From JAGQTE01 sp964648005 (GTDB taxonomy: Bacteria; Actinomycetota; Acidimicrobiia; Acidimicrobiales; Acidimicrobilacustridaceae): DNA of 7,396 bases. Below the pieces are notes generated by a model. The model was not told the origin of the DNA. It saw nothing but the letters and a program-made list of their open reading frames with translations, and did not search any database. The position numbers and the translations under genes are program-made. The stretch spans positions 1-7,396 of the forward strand of contig CAZYKR010000222.1 of NCBI GenBank assembly GCA_964648005.1, read 5' to 3'. This document shows, piece by piece, positions 6,551 to 7,396 of this stretch (positions within the stretch are counted from its first letter, which is position 1; every line of letters starts with the position of its first letter).

Positions 6551-6979
6551 CTACTCGGTGATCTCGGCGATCTTGGCCGCGACGGCCTGGGCGGCGGGAT
6601 CCGGGGTGCCCTGCTGCATGGCCATCATCTTGGTCATGTCGCCCTGGACCTTGATCTTGCCGGCCATGAAGGCCTGCATGCCCGCCTGCGGGTTCTGGTC
6701 GATGAAGATGGCCTTGGCCGTGGCGTAGTCGACGGTGACCGTGAGGTCGGGGGTGTCGAGCTTGCCGAGGTCGAGCTTCATCTCGCCGCTCGAGGTGTCC
6801 ATGAACGCCTCGATCTTCTCGCCGTCGCCCTTGAAGGGGGCCTCGGTGATCTCGAGGTTCATCGCCACCGTGTGCGCCGGCGGGCTGTCGGGGGCGGGCA
6901 TCTCCTCCTGGATCTGCTTCGCCGCGGCGATCCACTCATCGGACAGGAACGGGTACTTGTCGGCCACGATGGACTCCAT
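6551..6979 (-). CDS. SCP2 sterol-binding domain protein
   Basis: A 142-residue soluble protein that is essentially one SCP2 domain. Such domains hold sterols, fatty acids or acyl-CoA in a hydrophobic pocket; in actinomycetes stand-alone copies often accompany lipid or steroid catabolism, but no such enzyme is visible here, so the ligand is unknown. The clearest signature is the C-terminal FMAGKIKVQGDMTKMMAMQQ (104-123), the conserved glycine-containing turn and following helix of the fold. Ahead of it lies the beta-sheet part (VAMNLEITEAP, KIEAFMDTSSGEMKLDLGK, LTVTVDYATAKAIFI). An N-terminal segment, FLSDEWIAAAKQIQEE, forms a likely helix. No signal peptide is present. The ATG has AGGA four bases upstream (plus-strand 6984-6987). 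Expression is probably from the 147-base region upstream, which holds a -10-like TATCGT and a TetR-type palindrome. It converges on the exporter gene, with terminator hairpins between. Confidence 0.88.
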   Translation of the reverse strand: MESIVADKYPFLSDEWIAAAKQIQEEMPAPDSPPAHTVAMNLEITEAPFKGDGEKIEAFMDTSSGEMKLDLGKLDTPDLTVTVDYATAKAIFIDQNPQAGMQAFMAGKIKVQGDMTKMMAMQQGTPDPAAQAVAAKIAEITE

Positions 6980-7025
6980 TTCTTCCTGCGGCTGCGGTGC
7001 CGCCTCACTGCCGTGCCCCCCTGCA

Positions 7026-7042
7026 GGGCCGAGCGACGGCCC
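7026..7042 (-). other. Small hairpin in the likely SCP2 leader
   Basis: GGGCCG (7026-7031) pairs with CGGCCC (7037-7042) around a five-base loop, about 47 bases upstream of the SCP2 start. If transcription starts near 7066, it lies in the 5' untranslated leader. In such GC-rich DNA a six-pair stem may be chance, and no riboswitch family is recognised. Confidence 0.25.
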
Positions 7043-7072
7043 GCCGAGCCGAAGCCGGCGAACCGGGGCCGA

Positions 7073-7078
7073 ACGATA
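7073..7078 (-). promoter_or_regulatory. Possible -10 element of the SCP2 promoter (TATCGT on the minus strand)
   Basis: TATCGT read on the minus strand fits TANNNT and would give a leader of about 85-90 bases before the SCP2 start. A clear -35 at 16-18 bases is not visible; the expected position falls beside the palindrome at 7099-7116, which suggests a promoter controlled by a bound regulator. Confidence 0.35.
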
Positions 7079-7098
7079 GCCAATCCCGGGCGGTGCTG

Positions 7099-7116
7099 CT
7101 TGACCGATCAGTCAAG
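7099..7116. promoter_or_regulatory. 18-bp palindrome, probable TetR-family operator
   Basis: CTTGACCGATCAGTCAAG is an inverted repeat with eight of nine base pairs matching around the dyad centre; only 7105/7110 fails. The TTGAC...GTCAA form resembles operators of TetR-family repressors. It lies 20 bases upstream of the -10-like TATCGT for the SCP2 gene and 11 bases beyond the stop codon of the upstream minus-strand gene. No regulator gene lies in the window, so the protein that binds is unknown. Confidence 0.55.
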
Positions 7117-7127
7117 TAGGACGGATG

Positions 7128-7396
7128 TCACACGGCGGACGGTTCGGGCGTCGCATCGTCGCGCTCGCCGGAGCCGACGTCGGTAGCCCGCCGCGCCTGC
7201 CACGCCGTCCACGCCCACATGACGGCGATGCCGCCGAGGACGGCCAGCATGACGTCGAACCCGACCCGGAACCGGGGCAACGGGATCAGCACGGCGACGA
7301 TCAGGACCGGCACGATCATCGGCGCCAGCAGCGGGCTGAGGGGCCGGCGCTGCCGGCGCACCCACACCGCGCCGGCGACGGCGAACGGCGCGACCA
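7128..7396 (-). CDS. C-terminal part of a small membrane protein (5' end outside window)
   Basis: I do not recognise the family. The minus-strand frame is open to the window edge, giving 88 visible residues, so the GTG codons near 7367 and 7361 are probably internal. The visible part begins in a hydrophobic stretch (VAPFAVAGAVWV) that may be the end of one membrane helix, followed by a basic loop (RRQRRP), a second helix (LLAPMIVPVLIVAVLIP), a short loop (PRFRVGFD) and a third helix (VMLAVLGGIAVMWAWTAW). It ends with a hydrophilic, acidic tail of about 30 residues. Positive-inside reasoning puts the RRQRR loop in the cytosol. It is 148 bases from, and transcribed in the same direction as, the SCP2 gene, but the palindrome and possible promoter between them suggest the SCP2 gene is separately controlled. 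Confidence 0.65.
   Translation of the reverse strand, partial: VAPFAVAGAVWVRRQRRPLSPLLAPMIVPVLIVAVLIPLPRFRVGFDVMLAVLGGIAVMWAWTAWQARRATDVGSGERDDATPEPSAV

Noticed and set aside
6128..7186. Plus-strand open frame of 352 codons over the SCP2 gene
   Set aside because: The SCP2 domain on the minus strand is clear; this frame is repetitive in Gly, Arg and Leu and overlaps both terminators and the promoter region.
7108..7365. Alternative minus-strand frame of 85 codons at the right end
   Set aside because: Its translation is Arg/Ala/Pro-rich, whereas the neighbouring frame (7128-7396) encodes well-formed membrane helices and is open to the window edge.

Overview
The window is a GC-rich (roughly 70% by eye), tightly packed stretch of bacterial chromosome. 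The codon bias towards G/C-ending codons, GTG starts, a four-PASTA Ser/Thr kinase, a DHA2-type exporter and an SCP2 protein point to an actinomycete. The promoter-like boxes and gene neighbourhood fit an Acidimicrobiia-like lineage, but that is inference and no marker gene settles it. No rRNA, tRNA, CRISPR array, transposase or integrase was seen.

Layout, left to right. (1) 3-1253, plus strand: the C-terminal part of a LigA-type NAD-dependent DNA ligase, cut by the window edge. (2) 1306-1968, plus: a HAD-superfamily hydrolase. (3) 1989-2399, plus: an unrecognised 136-residue single-pass membrane protein, 20 bases after the hydrolase. (4) 2476-4815, plus: a PknB/StkP-like receptor kinase with an N-terminal kinase domain, a long linker, one membrane helix and four PASTA repeats outside. 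(5) 4821-4876: a very strong hairpin closing the kinase unit. (6) 4923-6470, plus: a 14-helix MFS exporter. (7) 6482-6512: a perfect GC hairpin between converging genes, probably a two-way terminator. (8) 6551-6979, minus: a small SCP2 sterol/lipid carrier-like protein with a promoter region holding a TetR-type palindrome. (9) 7128-7396, minus: the C-terminal end of a small membrane protein that continues beyond the window.

The genes do not form one obvious pathway. The hydrolase, the small membrane protein and the kinase are co-directional and may be co-expressed, although the kinase has its own promoter-like box. Three genes (136-aa protein, kinase, exporter) are preceded by nearly the same ten-base box, CCGGTASCCT. 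Before the kinase and the exporter it sits only 7-8 bases from the start codon, as expected for leaderless transcripts.

Points most worth a second look: the ligase has intact motif V, OB, zinc, HhH and BRCT parts but no recognisable nucleotidyltransferase motif IV (normally DGVVVKV); the repeated start-proximal box; the unknown membrane protein beside the PASTA kinase; and the palindrome upstream of the SCP2 gene. I found no clearly new multi-gene system here.
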